Assembly: GCA_029255685.2 (NCBI GenBank)
Contig: CM055319.2
Coordinates: forward strand, 24,150,247 to 24,214,246
Length of the DNA stretch: 64,000 nt
Origin: Silene conica
Lineage: Eukaryota > Streptophyta > Magnoliopsida > Caryophyllales > Caryophyllaceae
Direction of reading: 5' to 3'
The notes below the pieces were generated by a model. The model ran no database searches, had not been told where the DNA came from, and saw nothing but the letters and a program-made list of their open reading frames with translations. Positions 11,732-22,909 of the stretch are shown one piece after another; position 1 is the stretch's first letter; each line of letters opens with the position of its first letter. Made by a program: the position numbers and the translations under genes.

Positions 11732-13409
11732 AATATCTCGAAGTTGAACCTTTGATATTCCCGAGTAAAGAGGTGACTAAAACTATTCTAATAACATAGC
11801 CGATGTGAGACGATTAATGAGTCTTACTTTGCCCTTTCAACTCACAACAAAACATCCATGAGGTAGGATGCCTTCTTGCAAGACAAGTTGAGGCTTGCCA
11901 AAATGGCGATGCATCCTACTTTAAGCACGTAATTATATACAATGATGCATCTACAAAAAGAAAGAATACTTTCGCCACGTAAGTGGTTGAAATCAACTAA
12001 ATGGGAAACCACTAAGTCCAAGAGGATACAAATAAACAAGTCATCTCCAAGTGGTGATAAACTAGGCTATGTTTTTCCACAATCGCTAAATGCTCTCGTC
12101 AAGGGTGATCAGATTGGATGAAAGGATGATCCCTATGATGTTAGTGGCATATCATTTGACAAATTTCGAATTCTCTACATTAGTAAAGGTTAAGGTGGCA
12201 TAAAAAATGGTTTTTGGGAATAAAGTGCTCAATTCAATTAAACAAAAGTGGATTTGACTAACATTCAAAATTTGATCTCATTTCAACTTCCGCATTTCAC
12301 ATTTCAAAACTTTAGATGAGGTTTTTCCCTTGCTTAATAATGTACTTTGCTTTCGTCAATCGTTTATGAGGCAACCGGTTAAACTCTAGACAATAGCTTT
12401 TTAGGGTGACAGTCACTTTGTCATTGTGCAGTTAATTCACAACTATGTGAAAGCCAAATTCAATGGATCCCTCTTCAAAGCACATCAAAGTGGTATGTAC
12501 GCCTCCATCAAAGTTCTCGGCAATTCAAGAATTTCAAAATAATGGAGTTTCTTGGCAATTAAAATTATTCCACATAACAAATAAAATCTTTGAAATGCGC
12601 ACTTCAAACTTATTAATGAAAGCCAATTTTTAGGACACCAAACCACCAAGTCAATCAAGGTCTTCTAGATAAGTTAACCAAGTCTATATCACATCATAGG
12701 GTTGGATCGGTGACTCACATTCAAACCCTTAAGTAGGCTTTAGCTCATGGGACAAAAGATACTAGCACAACCTAGGGTGTCTTGAATGTATTCTAACAAA
12801 CAAAGTCTCAAAAAAAAAATATCTACAAGGCCTTATATACACTTGTTAGGCTTCCCCAATAGACATTTTCACAAAAGCTTTATCTAAATGCAACTACATG
12901 CCATGATGCAACTAACATTTATACAACTCTAATGCACATGCTCTAATGAACTGCGTGTCAAGTAATCTAATGCAACTCCTAACATCACATAGTTACCAAA
13001 CCACATTGCAAAAAATCACCACATTGTCATTAACATAAAATAGGGAGAAGAGATTAGAGTAATTATACCATGAAGTTCATAAATTCTCTTAAGGATGTCT
13101 TGAATGTGGTGTAATCCCTATGTGAAAAGAGTGACCAACACAAAAGTATATACAATTCTATGATATACATTACAAAGTAAAGAACATTTTTTTTTAAAAA
13201 TTTTGAAATTTTTAGGATTTCTGTTTTATGAAAACAAAGGACATTTTAGATTTTTGGAATAATAATTCCCATCCCACACTTATTTCGGACATTGTACTCA
13301 ATGTAAATTAGTGGGTATAGGAATTCAATGCAAATGTATGAATGCATGAAAATGCTTTAGTAATGCATATTCTATATGACATATATCCATGTCTTGACTT
13401 GAATTGTTT
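11732..13409. other. Unassigned repeat-like DNA, no gene seen
   Basis: No ORF with recognisable domains. The text between about 12060 and 12960 has the character of noncoding retrotransposon DNA, but no ends, primer site or polypurine tract could be placed. Confidence 0.35.
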
Positions 13410-13526
13410 GATAGCGTTTGGACATGTCGCGTGATAGACTCTGAGTCAAATGCTTGATTGTTTGATTGTTGATACTGTTTGGACATGTCGTGCGATGACC
13501 TCTGAGTCAAATGCTTGGATGTTACA
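13410..13526. repeat. 61-bp tandem duplication
   Basis: Two diverged copies of a unit containing GTTTGGACATGTCG and CTCTGAGTCAAATGCTTG start near 13410 and 13471. Each copy includes the GACATGTCG palindromic core. No function is evident. Confidence 0.75.
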
Positions 13527-13559
13527 TTGATATTCCCATCATGGTTAATATGATACTTT

Positions 13560-14062
13560 GGCTGATTTATCTAAGTTAATTATCGCATAATTATTTTAAA
13601 TGTCATTGTCACATGACTTTTGATTGGTGGTTATGATTCACATGGTTTATTGGTATTATAAGCATGTTTTCTTGTATATTTTTATTATATGTTTGCTCAT
13701 TTGTTTTCTGATGAAAGTGGTTAGGAGAACCTTGTGTTACTCCCCACTGATTGTACATGTATGACATGTAGGTGTTGAGTGGGGAATCGCCTGAGAACTA
13801 GCAAGCGATGTTATACATCGACATGACTACATTTTTATATCGTTAGCTAGTTAAGTTGTTTACATTTTCCGACTCGTGGGATATGTTATCCCCGTATGAC
13901 GTTGTTGCATCTATATTAAAACTTATCTATGTTTTAATTTTCTGCATTTTAGTTTACTTTGAATATCTCTCGATGTCTATTTCATGTCAAAAGTTTTAAT
14001 TCCGCGCTATTTTCCGCATGCCGCGTTGTTTAAATTTTTGTATCATCGCGAGGGTTCACAAG
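13560..14062 (+). repeat. Possible LTR fragment
   Basis: The stretch with TGTTACTCCCCACT (about 13735), a nearby ATGTATGACATGTAGG and GAGTGGGGAATCGCC resembles the 3' half of plant gypsy-type LTRs. Ends are not defined. Confidence 0.25.
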
Positions 14063-14494
14063 ACAGGTCTAAGTCATATGGTATAGGTAACAGGTCGCGG
14101 GTCTATGCAATGGGTTTAGATTAGAGTTTCGAGTTATTGTCTCAATATGAAAACTTTTCACACCAAAAAAATCAACTAAATTTAATTCCCAAATTTTTTA
14201 GACATAAAAAAGATGTGAAAAAATAATTAATACAAATCTATGTAAAAATTTGAAAGAAAAGGTTACGTAGTGATCAAACTAAGGATAACATACGTATTTT
14301 GATAATATAAATTGAAATGGTAAACCCGTGCACTTTGTACGGGTGTAAGACTAGTATAACATTAATTAACCTACTCGAAGTAATCGACATGAAATTGAGA
14401 TAAAGAAATAGAGGATCTTTTCGCAAAAATATGGACGACGTAAAGACTGGAGAGGTTTCAAAAAATTATGACAACCCTATATATATCTAACTAT
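14063..14494. repeat. Direct repeat copy 1, with Helitron-like 3' end
   Basis: This block recurs at 14748-15182 with small substitutions and indels; both share CAATGGGTTTAGATTAGAGT near the start and AATTATGACAACCCTATATA at the end. It contains the Helitron terminus at 14324-14354. Because the repeat extends past that terminus into flanking DNA, it reflects segmental duplication and not two independent insertions. Confidence 0.9.
14324..14354 (+). mobile_element. Helitron-like 3' terminus (hairpin plus CTAG)
   Basis: ACCCGT (14324-14329) pairs with ACGGGT (14339-14344), followed after a few bases by CTAG (14351-14354) and a T, the arrangement of plant Helitron 3' ends (short GC-rich hairpin, then CTRR). 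The duplicate at 15007-15037 is mutated: the stem has a mismatch and the end reads CTAA. No Rep/helicase gene or 5' TC end was found. Confidence 0.55.
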
Positions 14495-14735
14495 TCTCAT
14501 TGAAGACATAGATTATTCATCACAAGCTAAACACGCATAGTGTCCCTCTCACAATATGCAAGTGGTATATGAAGTGGGAATTAAATAAAGCACTCCCCAT
14601 GCCCTCTCACTTGTGATGTTGTGAGAGAAACATATTTGTATTCATATTGTGACGTATGTATGACGTTATTAAATGAAACAAGTTGAAGTAACAAACTACT
14701 ACTACTACTCACATTAGAGATATATTACAAGCCAC
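14495..14735. mobile_element. MITE-like relative of 2433-2615, between the direct repeats
   Basis: The spacer between the two direct repeats shares TCACAATATGCAAGTG and a CTCTCACTT motif with the MITE-like element at 2433-2615. Inverted arms (TCATCACAAGCTAAACACG near 14517 and ATATTGTGACG near 14643) are eroded. Confidence 0.5.
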
Positions 14736-14747
14736 GAGTCATAGCCC

Positions 14748-15182
14748 ACAGGTCTAAGTCGTAGGGTACAAGTAACATGTCGCTGGTCCATACAATGGGT
14801 TTAGATTAGAGTTTCGAGTTAGGGTCTCAATACGAAAGCTTTTTACACCAAAAATCAACTAAATTCAATTCACAAGTTTTTTAGACATAAAGAAGACGTG
14901 AAAATCTAATTGATACAAATCAATGTAAAAATTCGAAAGAAAAGGTAACGTAGTGATCAAACTAAGGATAACATACGTATTTTGATAATATAAATTGAAA
15001 TGACAAACCCGTGCACTTTGTACAGGTTTAAGACTAATATAACATTAAGTAACCTACTTGAAATAATCGACAAGAAATTGAGATAAAGAAATAAAGATGA
15101 TCTTTTCGAAAAATATGGACGACGTGAAAACTGAAGAGGTTTCAAGAAATTATGACAACCCTATATATATATATCTAACTAT
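14748..15182. repeat. Direct repeat copy 2
   Basis: Second copy of the block at 14063-14494, in the same orientation, starts offset by about 685 bp. Its Helitron-like terminus is damaged (15007-15037). Copy 2 has a longer TA run at its end. Confidence 0.9.
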
Positions 15183-15559
15183 AATACACATTATAATTTG
15201 GATTGTATTTGTAAACAATTCAAAAACATACTACTGTTGATTAAAATATTTGTCACAGATTAAAATACTTCTCACGGTTACTTTTTACAAATGTAAACAG
15301 TTAATTCAACTGTAACTTTTTCTATAAATCTTTGTTTTTCCATGTTCTTTGGTTAAAACAATTTTTTTGATAAATAATGATCACTTTACGGTAAATAGTG
15401 ACTGCCTTGAAAAGTGTTTGTCACAAACCAATGATATGATTTTTTTGGAAACATTCTACTTCACTTATTTATTCCGTTTAAAGTGGATATAATATTGCTC
15501 TTGACTCTCACCTCAACAAAACATGCACTGAGAAGGATTTATCTAAAATAAGCAGGTCG

Positions 15560-16530
15560 TGTGTTGCCTTTTGTAAAAGAATGCTTTGGAAATGGAAAAT
15601 TTTAGTATGGCGAATCCGTACCAATTTTGTCTCTAATGGGTCGGAATTCCAAAAAAGAGGAATAGGTGTGGATCATTCGTGTAGATTTTGTCTGGCATGG
15701 ATAAGTTTGAGACTCTAAATCACCTTTTCTGTGAATGTGATATTGTTGCTAAGCTAGGATTTGGTCTTCCAGTAATTTGGGCATCCGTTCTAACAATTTT
15801 TGGTTATCAACTTGCTCACTACTATTTGGTACATTTGGTGTACACGCAACAATCTCGTATTTAGAGATGACTTATTCTCGTCTGAGGCTTTCTTCAACCT
15901 TCAATATAAGACGATGATTGAGGCAACTGTGGCTTATGAGGCTTCTCAAGGGACGCCAATGGTGAATGAGTTTTAATTTGTAAAGGGTGTACCACGTAAT
16001 GAAGTTAAGGAAAAGCTGGAGAATAGTACCATATTTATCCGATTAGCACGGGCAACAGGTGTAATACTATCAGGGTAAAAGTAGATGCTAGTTGGAATTT
16101 ATCTTTAAAGTTTGTTGCAGGTTGAGTGACGTATGATCCTGATGGGTTAATAATCTATGAAGGAGGTAGTAGCTCATGGTTTGAATCTGCATTACAGACG
16201 AATGTAAAGGGTATTCGAGAAGTGTTACAATGGGCTAGTGTTAATGATTTTCTACATTTAGACGTGTTTTCTGATTGCCTACAAATCTTATTCCAGATCA
16301 CCGGAGTGGAGAACGAATTGAACACCATTTGACGCAAGAAAAACTTCTGAATGTTGAAGTTAGTTTACCTCTTTTCCATTGTATTAGCTTTAATTTTATA
16401 CCTCTTTTCCATTGTATTAGCTTTAATTTTATTTCTAGAAACCTGAACTTGGTAACTTATCGCCTAGCGAAACGAGGCATATATTTGAAAGGTTATCTTA
16501 CCACTGCCAAAAAAATGCTAAGTTTGTTGA
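15560..16530 (+). pseudogene. LINE ORF2 C-terminal relic (zf-RVT and RNase H-like)
   Basis: Pieces of the C-terminal half of a plant L1-type ORF2 are visible in shifting frames: LWKWKILVWRIRTNFVSNG and DHSCRFC (zinc-binding region, 15584-15710), IWCTRNNLVFRD (about 15830-15870), then an RNase H-like part starting VKVDASWN (about 16077) and running through GGSSSWFESALQ to 16332, and a final LVTYRLAKRG near 16450. Stops, frameshifts and a 33-bp internal duplication show it is dead. The reverse transcriptase part is not present upstream. Confidence 0.65.
16366..16431. repeat. 33-bp perfect tandem duplication
   Basis: The unit beginning TACCTCTTTTCCATTGTATT and ending TTTAATTTTA occurs at 16366-16398 and again at 16399-16431. 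Identity of the two copies suggests a recent replication slip within the LINE relic. Confidence 0.9.
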
Positions 16531-16748
16531 GTAGTACGTTGTAGCTATTAGTTAGGAAAGCTTATCTCATTTTGTGTTCTATCTTTATGTCTCATTATTC
16601 CTCAACACATCATTAGTTTAATAAGTAGATGACAAGATAAATAAAGATAATAGGAGAAGAGAGACGAAAAAGTGGGAAGAGAATCTCCATTAATTAGTTA
16701 GGCCTAAAGATGATGGATAATAAAGTTAGCCACTTAATTAGGTTTACA

Positions 16749-17480
16749 CTAATTAATCAACGTTGTAGCTAAAGTTAAGGTAGCAGCAGCAGTAGCAGAA
16801 GCAGAAGCCCTAGCATCCCTTAGTTTACCCCACTTCCTCATTTGTAGGTGAAGCATAGCAAACATAGCCAAAAAATCGAGAGCTTGTTTAGGAGTAAGCA
16901 CATCCAAAACACCCTTTAAAGTCTTAAGTCTAGCATAATCAGCCATCTTCATAACCTTCTCAAGCCCATCCAATATCCCCTTAACCCCTTCATCTCGAAC
17001 CGGCCCAGTTACACCCCTTTTTCCTGCAACCTGAGCAAGATGAGCCAGGTTGCGATCTCCTAGGGCAACTTGTTGCCTCTCCATTTCCCTCTCAACCTTC
17101 CCTTCCTCAGACTTGATCTTCACCCTCAACTCATCAATTCTTTGGACTTGGTCCTCAGTGAGTTGAGCCAAGCTTGTGAGCGGGGCTCGAGTTCGACGAA
17201 GCGAATCCAGCAGCCGGAAGGCTGTGGAGGGTTTCCAGCCGGTGACCCAACTGAAGGCCGACTCAAGTGGGCTTAGCCATTTTGGTGAGAAGAAGGCTAA
17301 GATGTCTTCATGAGCTAAGGCCCACTTAGCCGTGTAGTAGTCCTTATGGTGGGTTGTTAGTGCTGACACTATGGTTGTGTAATTGGGTTGACGGCCTAAT
17401 ACTAGGTTTTGTAGGTGGCTTTCTAGCTCATTAAGCCACCCTTCATAATATTTGCTAAATTTCTCTTCTATTGAACTCAT
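16749..17480 (-). CDS. DOGL4: DOG1-domain protein (DOG1-LIKE family)
   Basis: Single-exon ORF of 243 residues. The DOG1 domain (Pfam PF14144, shared with TGA bZIP factors but here without a bZIP) covers most of it: FSKYYEGWLNELESHLQNL near residue 8, a middle helix ending in SPLESAFSWVTGWKPST (about 71-87), LTEDQVQRIDELR (about 107-119) with a following coiled-coil-like charged helix, and the C-terminal block VLDVLTPKQALDFLAMFAML (about 191-210). A low-complexity Ala/Ser/Thr tail ends the protein. Length matches the family (about 230-290 residues). DOG1 itself sets seed dormancy through PP2C phosphatases and ABA signalling; DOGL4 is linked to ABA-responsive seed-reserve expression. The family call is firm from the domain; DOGL4 in particular is inferred partly from the neighbouring MRH1-like gene. 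Confidence 0.85.
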   Translation of the reverse strand: MSSIEEKFSKYYEGWLNELESHLQNLVLGRQPNYTTIVSALTTHHKDYYTAKWALAHEDILAFFSPKWLSPLESAFSWVTGWKPSTAFRLLDSLRRTRAPLTSLAQLTEDQVQRIDELRVKIKSEEGKVEREMERQQVALGDRNLAHLAQVAGKRGVTGPVRDEGVKGILDGLEKVMKMADYARLKTLKGVLDVLTPKQALDFLAMFAMLHLQMRKWGKLRDARASASATAAATLTLATTLIN

Positions 17481-17594
17481 TTATAATAACAATAATAATA
17501 ACAATAATTTATTTATGTTTAAATAAAAATAAATATAAAAAATAATTTGGTAGGAGGTTTAAGGAGGATTTTAAATGAAGGAAAAAAGAGGGGA

Positions 17595-17601
17595 TTATAT
17601 A
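17595..17601 (-). promoter_or_regulatory. TATA box of the DOG1-like gene
   Basis: TATATAA on the minus strand (in CTCTATATAATCCCC) lies about 115 bp upstream of the ATG at 17480, giving an 80-90 nt leader if transcription starts 30 bp downstream. Context and spacing are good for a plant core promoter. Confidence 0.6.
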
Positions 17602-19946
17602 GAGGAGATGTGGAGGGAGTTAGAGTGCATGGCTTACGAGTAGCATCAAGTGAGCAGACTAATAGGATGATCTGGCAATTCATATCTGGCTTTCTCATTT
17701 TTCTAGTCTTGAGGGCTTTGACTACACAAGACCTAGATATTTGTGTTTTTTTTATACTTGTACTATTTTTATTACTCAAATTCATGCTGAATTTTATATC
17801 CATTTAAAGTTGAAAATGGCTAAAAAATATTTAAATGTAATGAATAAGATAAAAGAAAAATACAGTATAAAAGGTAAAAGATTTCTTATTTATATACTAA
17901 TATACATGTAAGTTAATATTTAACTTGCTTAAAACTTAAATTGATAAAATTATAAATTACTTTTTTTCATTACTAATCTTTCTATTTTAGGTACACAAAC
18001 ATATACAAGTAACAAACATTTTCTTAAATAGAAGTGGTAGCTAGACCAAAGAGTCGGTGAAAAGTTAACCGCAAAATCGATTAGTCTCTTTTAAAATTAC
18101 ACTATTTGTATTTAACTTAAAATGTGGTAAGTATACCTACTTATGTATATACAAAATAATATATTGTTATATACTAGAAATTGCACATTAAACACAAGCA
18201 ACTACAATAATTTAACCCTTTCATCCCAATTTTGTTATTCCCTTCTTTCCAATGTTCTATTCCAAAATTATTGCCCTAATTCTTAATTGAGCAAGTATTT
18301 AATTACACCACGAATTACTTATCCTTTTTGTTTTAGTAGCTTTTTTTAAATTCAGCTAAAATAAAAATAAAGACAATATAAATAAAATGAAGACAATATA
18401 ATAAATTTAAGCACGATATATCTGAATACATGTCAAATTTAAAATCATTTAGCTACGTATTACACACTCCAAGGACACTACCAACCGCAAGTGAAAATTG
18501 GCTAATTTCAAGTTGTATGAAAGTTGGTCTCTCTTGTGACTTTTTCATTATCCTATTTTATTTTTGACTGTTTCGATTAATTATTGTTCTTTTTATTTTA
18601 AGAATGTACTTAATAAATAATTTAGTTATTAACACTTAATTTAATTTATTTATTACTTATTAATTAATTATATCCTCTTTCATTAATATTTGTGCAAAAA
18701 TTAAAGGGATAATAATTGAGCAGACGGAGGGAGTAGAAAAGAGTAAATCAAGCATATTTAGGATGAAGTAACCGTTTTACCTATATCACAGATCTAAATA
18801 GTATCGCATGATAGTAATTACGGTAATTAGGATAAAAGTTTTGCAATTTGTAGATAATATGATATTCCATTTATTTGGAGAAAACATTTGCAAATTAAGG
18901 ATCTAAAAGTAGGGCGAATAGGCAGTGAAAGAGTGTTGAAAAGAAGAGCAAAGCGTGGCAAGCAGAAGCAAATGTAAAAGGCCAGATGGAGCGACACTAG
19001 ATACCTTGTCCTTAACATATTCTCAAGGGTTTATTTCCATCTAAATTAGATACTCCGTATCAGGAGGTTCGGTGCTCGTGACCTCCTACTATTTCATTGC
19101 TTTAATTACTATCTCAAGAGTTGGGCCCCATGGCCCGTAATACCAAATATGTCTTTTTTTTGTTTATTTATTTTAATATACATGGTCTGTAAGCCCAATA
19201 GGACTGACCTCATGTACATGTTACCTATCATCGTCTTTGGAACTTAGCCCATCAGCCCAGCACGTTCCATCCCAGAACTAAGTCGGTTCACATATAATGT
19301 ACCAAACAATGGGTCCAAGTGAGATGTTACATTTATTTGCATGTGACGACAAATGATAAGATGATAGGTTACAAAAGGATAATGAATTCACATTATAAAC
19401 AAGCTCTAAAAGAATATTGGAAAGAAAATAAAGAAATATGTCGAATTTTGGGGATACTAAGAATAATAATTGATTATAAATCTGATTAGAAAGATTACGT
19501 TGAAACAAGAAAATTTTAGAGATAGAAGCTATATCTTAGAACATACGCAAGTTTTGTTGCGTCCTCTAAAAAAAGCGCATTAATCCATGCATTGGTCCAT
19601 GAGCTGGGTTCTGACTATGAAAGTCAAGACTCCAGAGTTATTAATATTCTTTGGTTAATTAAATCGATTATTTTTATTTAACTAGAAAGGAACTGATTTA
19701 TTTCAGTTTAAGATGAAAACATTACAAAAGTCGAATTAACGATTCAATATGGAGAAATTCCAACATTTAGAATACATGTTTGAATAAGTGAGGAAAAGCC
19801 ACAAATATTGTATTATTATAAGGGATTTAGGTTAAAAAAGGGATTTGTGAATTAAATAAGAAAACAGAAACATAAGAAATAAGAGAGACGACGAGAAAAT
19901 GAGGAAGAATAGATGGTTGAGGGAGAAGAAGAATAGAAGCAGTACT
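17602..19946. other. Intergenic DNA upstream of the DOG1-like gene
   Basis: AT-rich with no ORF of interest. It holds a Stowaway-like end near 18725 and otherwise nothing recognisable. It ends against the split solo LTR at 19947. Confidence 0.5.
18560..18737. mobile_element. Degenerate Stowaway-like MITE
   Basis: The right end reads GACGGAGGGAGTA, the typical Stowaway terminus, preceded by GGGATAATAATTGAGC. The inverted counterpart around 18570-18600 (GATTAATTATTGTTC) is diverged and lacks a clean CTCCCTCC end. Confidence 0.4.
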
Positions 19947-20372
19947 CTGTAACACCCCCATTTACCTAGGAGTCTGTACTAGGACTTCCAGGGTAAATAA
20001 GACTGTTACCATCCTGGATGAACAAGGGTAGTAGATGCTCATAGTGAAAGACAAACAGTACTTTAGGTTATTTAAGCGATAGTCTGAAAATTGATACAAA
20101 GTATAGTCCAAAACCAAAACTCTAAAACAACTGAAACTGTAACAAATGAACTATTACAAGTGAGACTATGTGTACTATAGCTAAGTAAGTCCAATCCATG
20201 TCTCTCTCCAAACCCCACTTCCTAGTCCATCTGTCTTTGACCTGAAAAGTCTACTCCCCATTCCGCGATCATAGTAGGTGAATACGAATACACTGTCAAC
20301 CTCGCGGTTGAGTAGGATTACACAAAATCATAATGCAAGAGATAACAATATGCAATGCCATGATATGCTCGA

Positions 20373-20415
20373 GCTCAATCTCAATCTCATTCTCAATCTC
20401 AATTTCATTCTCAAA
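20373..20415. repeat. CTCAATCTCATT-type simple repeat
   Basis: Imperfect hexamer repeats of CTCAAT, with CTCATT variants, run for about 43 bp inside the solo LTR. Confidence 0.8.
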
Positions 20416-21651
20416 CCCGTAACACCCAACCATACTGAACCTCCCGGTAGACTATAATCGGCCGTCGCCGAACATCAGCATAACAGCTGAGGTCACCAGG
20501 TCTAGTCCTTCAGAATTAGCCTGGGCCCAATAATATATCATCATCTCAAATCCGTATCCAATGCATATGCCATGCTTATGAATGCAACAATAATAATAAT
20601 CATACTTATGAATGCAACAGTAATAATAACTCATCATAACCAATATGATCCTCATATCATTCATGCTCAACATCCACGTCATACACTCATACACTCAGCA
20701 TCCATTCATAACATATAACAGTAGTATAGCGGCAGTGTATTCTACCTGGATAGCAATATAATCCAATAGCAAGCCAGCACGTATAAAGAATTATGTCACT
20801 TCAAAACCGTCACCTAACAAATATAAATTATCTCATTACTATTTACCATACTATTCTTTTCTCATAAGTATTATTCACAATACTCACAAATTATTTATAA
20901 TCATCATTATTATTAACTCACATGAAAATCACGTAAACTAATTTAAACAACTACTAACTAATATAATTATGTAAACAAAGTATAATATACTAATTAATCA
21001 AATTAATTAAGTAATTAGTATATTACGCGTAACGAGACCATATTAAACGTGACTAACTCAAAACTTAATTAGTCAGTTAAGAAAATATCATCAGAAAACC
21101 AATAAATATCATTATTACTATATTATCCGCATCCGAAAGTAAATATATATATTAATCGTAACTAGTTCAAATTATTTAATTAATCGTAAATAAAATTCCG
21201 TCACAAGATAAATAATAAACAATTTTTCTAACTATTAAAATCAATTACTACGTAATTGCTAACAAAAGAACAGCTACCCACTACTATTTATGTATCAATC
21301 CCACGCCCAAACATAACAACAGCCCTGCATCACCCTACTCGCACACCCCTCATTCACGGTTTCACCAACGCTACTCATGCCACCACACGCTACCACCCGA
21401 GGTTCCATGCTCTCCCCTGCACCATGACGCATCCCCAGACTCTAACCACGACACCTGGATTGCCTCAAACAGCCTTCGAAACCAACCCCAACACCCCCTG
21501 GTCACATACCCACTCGCTGCAACAACGATGTTTGTCCCTCTGTAACAACGCCCCTCGACACCTTCTAACACCACTACCACCACAACCAAACACCCCTCTC
21601 AACACCTGGCATCACCCCCAACCCCTTGGTGACCAACACCAGGCGTCGACC

Positions 21652-22896
21652 TGATGGAAATTTAGTCATACTAACATAACCATAAAATTAGTCTTACTAA
21701 TTAAATAACAAAATTAACTAATTAATTTATGTAGATCTTATGCATGCAATAAAAGTTGCGGAAAAATAAAGAAAAGAATCCTTACATTCGGTCCAAGAAT
21801 ACTAAGGATGATCCTCCATGGAGCAATAAACGTAGATTGCCTCCTTCAAATTGCACCCAAGACTTACCCTTAACCAACCGAGATTGACACGGACGAGGTG
21901 AACAAAACCGGTTCTCCTTAAAACCGTAAACTAATATTTATTATTAGTCTACTAAAATTACTACAACTATTGTAGTAAATAAAATATTATGTAATAATAT
22001 TTAGAGATTTTATTAATTTTTTACAGTAGAAATATTTTAGCATTAGGGTAAGATGAATGTTATGTGAGCTATTCACATATATAGAGAGAGTGGGGTGGCT
22101 GAGTGAACCGTGTGCATGGTTAGTATAGGGAAGAGACCTTATTCCTTTTGTCTTATCCATGTGATAAGTGTTAGGTCATATCGATCAACCCTAACAAATA
22201 GTTATAATTATAAGATAAAATATCAAGCGTAATATTATCTTACAATGTACATTTACACGGCTAACATTGTGTAAAATGGACATTCATTTTACAAATGTAA
22301 TTTGTACAATTGTATAATGTGTAACATCCCATGTGACATAATTAAATTGTATTAATTTAAAATAAATTTATCATATAAATATTATTTCTAAATTAATTAA
22401 ATCATATTTAACAAATTATTTTAGTTATTCGTAATTACCGTCCCAATATATGGTTATTATAATAATCGTCGATACGATATACAACGTTTGTTATAACCAA
22501 AAACCATTCATATTCTAATTTCGATATTTCAAAAATATCGATTAATATTTGACAATCGACACATTTCAATTTCAAATATAAATCTTACATTAAGATTCAA
22601 CCTCTGATTTCTCGATATTTGATTTTAAGAAATTCGATCAATTCATATCGTATACAATTAATCAATGTATATGTTAAGGGGATTATCCTATAGGTGTGAC
22701 CTAAAGGGATCAACTGACTACCACCGTCATATGACAGTAATGTCAAACTCTAGTCAGCCAATCATTACCGATTAATGTTGGTCAGTTGACTATATATAAT
22801 ATCGGATCATCCCTTGCATATTCTTATCATAAGATTTTGACAATGATTATTATCATTGACGTGATCGCACTATTGTTGAGGACATATTTCCCAACA
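21652..22896 (-). repeat. 3' LTR of the TR-GAG element
   Basis: 1245 bp, starting on the plus strand TGATGGAAATTTAG and ending TATTTCCCAACA. It contains a dyad, CAACTGACTACCA (22711-22723) against TGGTCAGTTG (22779-22788), that is conserved in the related LTRs of this window. Confidence 0.95.
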
Positions 22897-22909
22897 ATCT
22901 CCCACTTGT
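22897..22909 (-). other. Polypurine tract
   Basis: ACAAGTGGGAGAT on the minus strand, immediately preceding the 3' LTR; the expected plus-strand DNA primer of the element. Confidence 0.75.

Noticed and set aside
21256-21654. 132-residue ORF on the plus strand
   Set aside because: His/Pro/Thr-rich low-complexity translation inside the split solo LTR, with no family resemblance.
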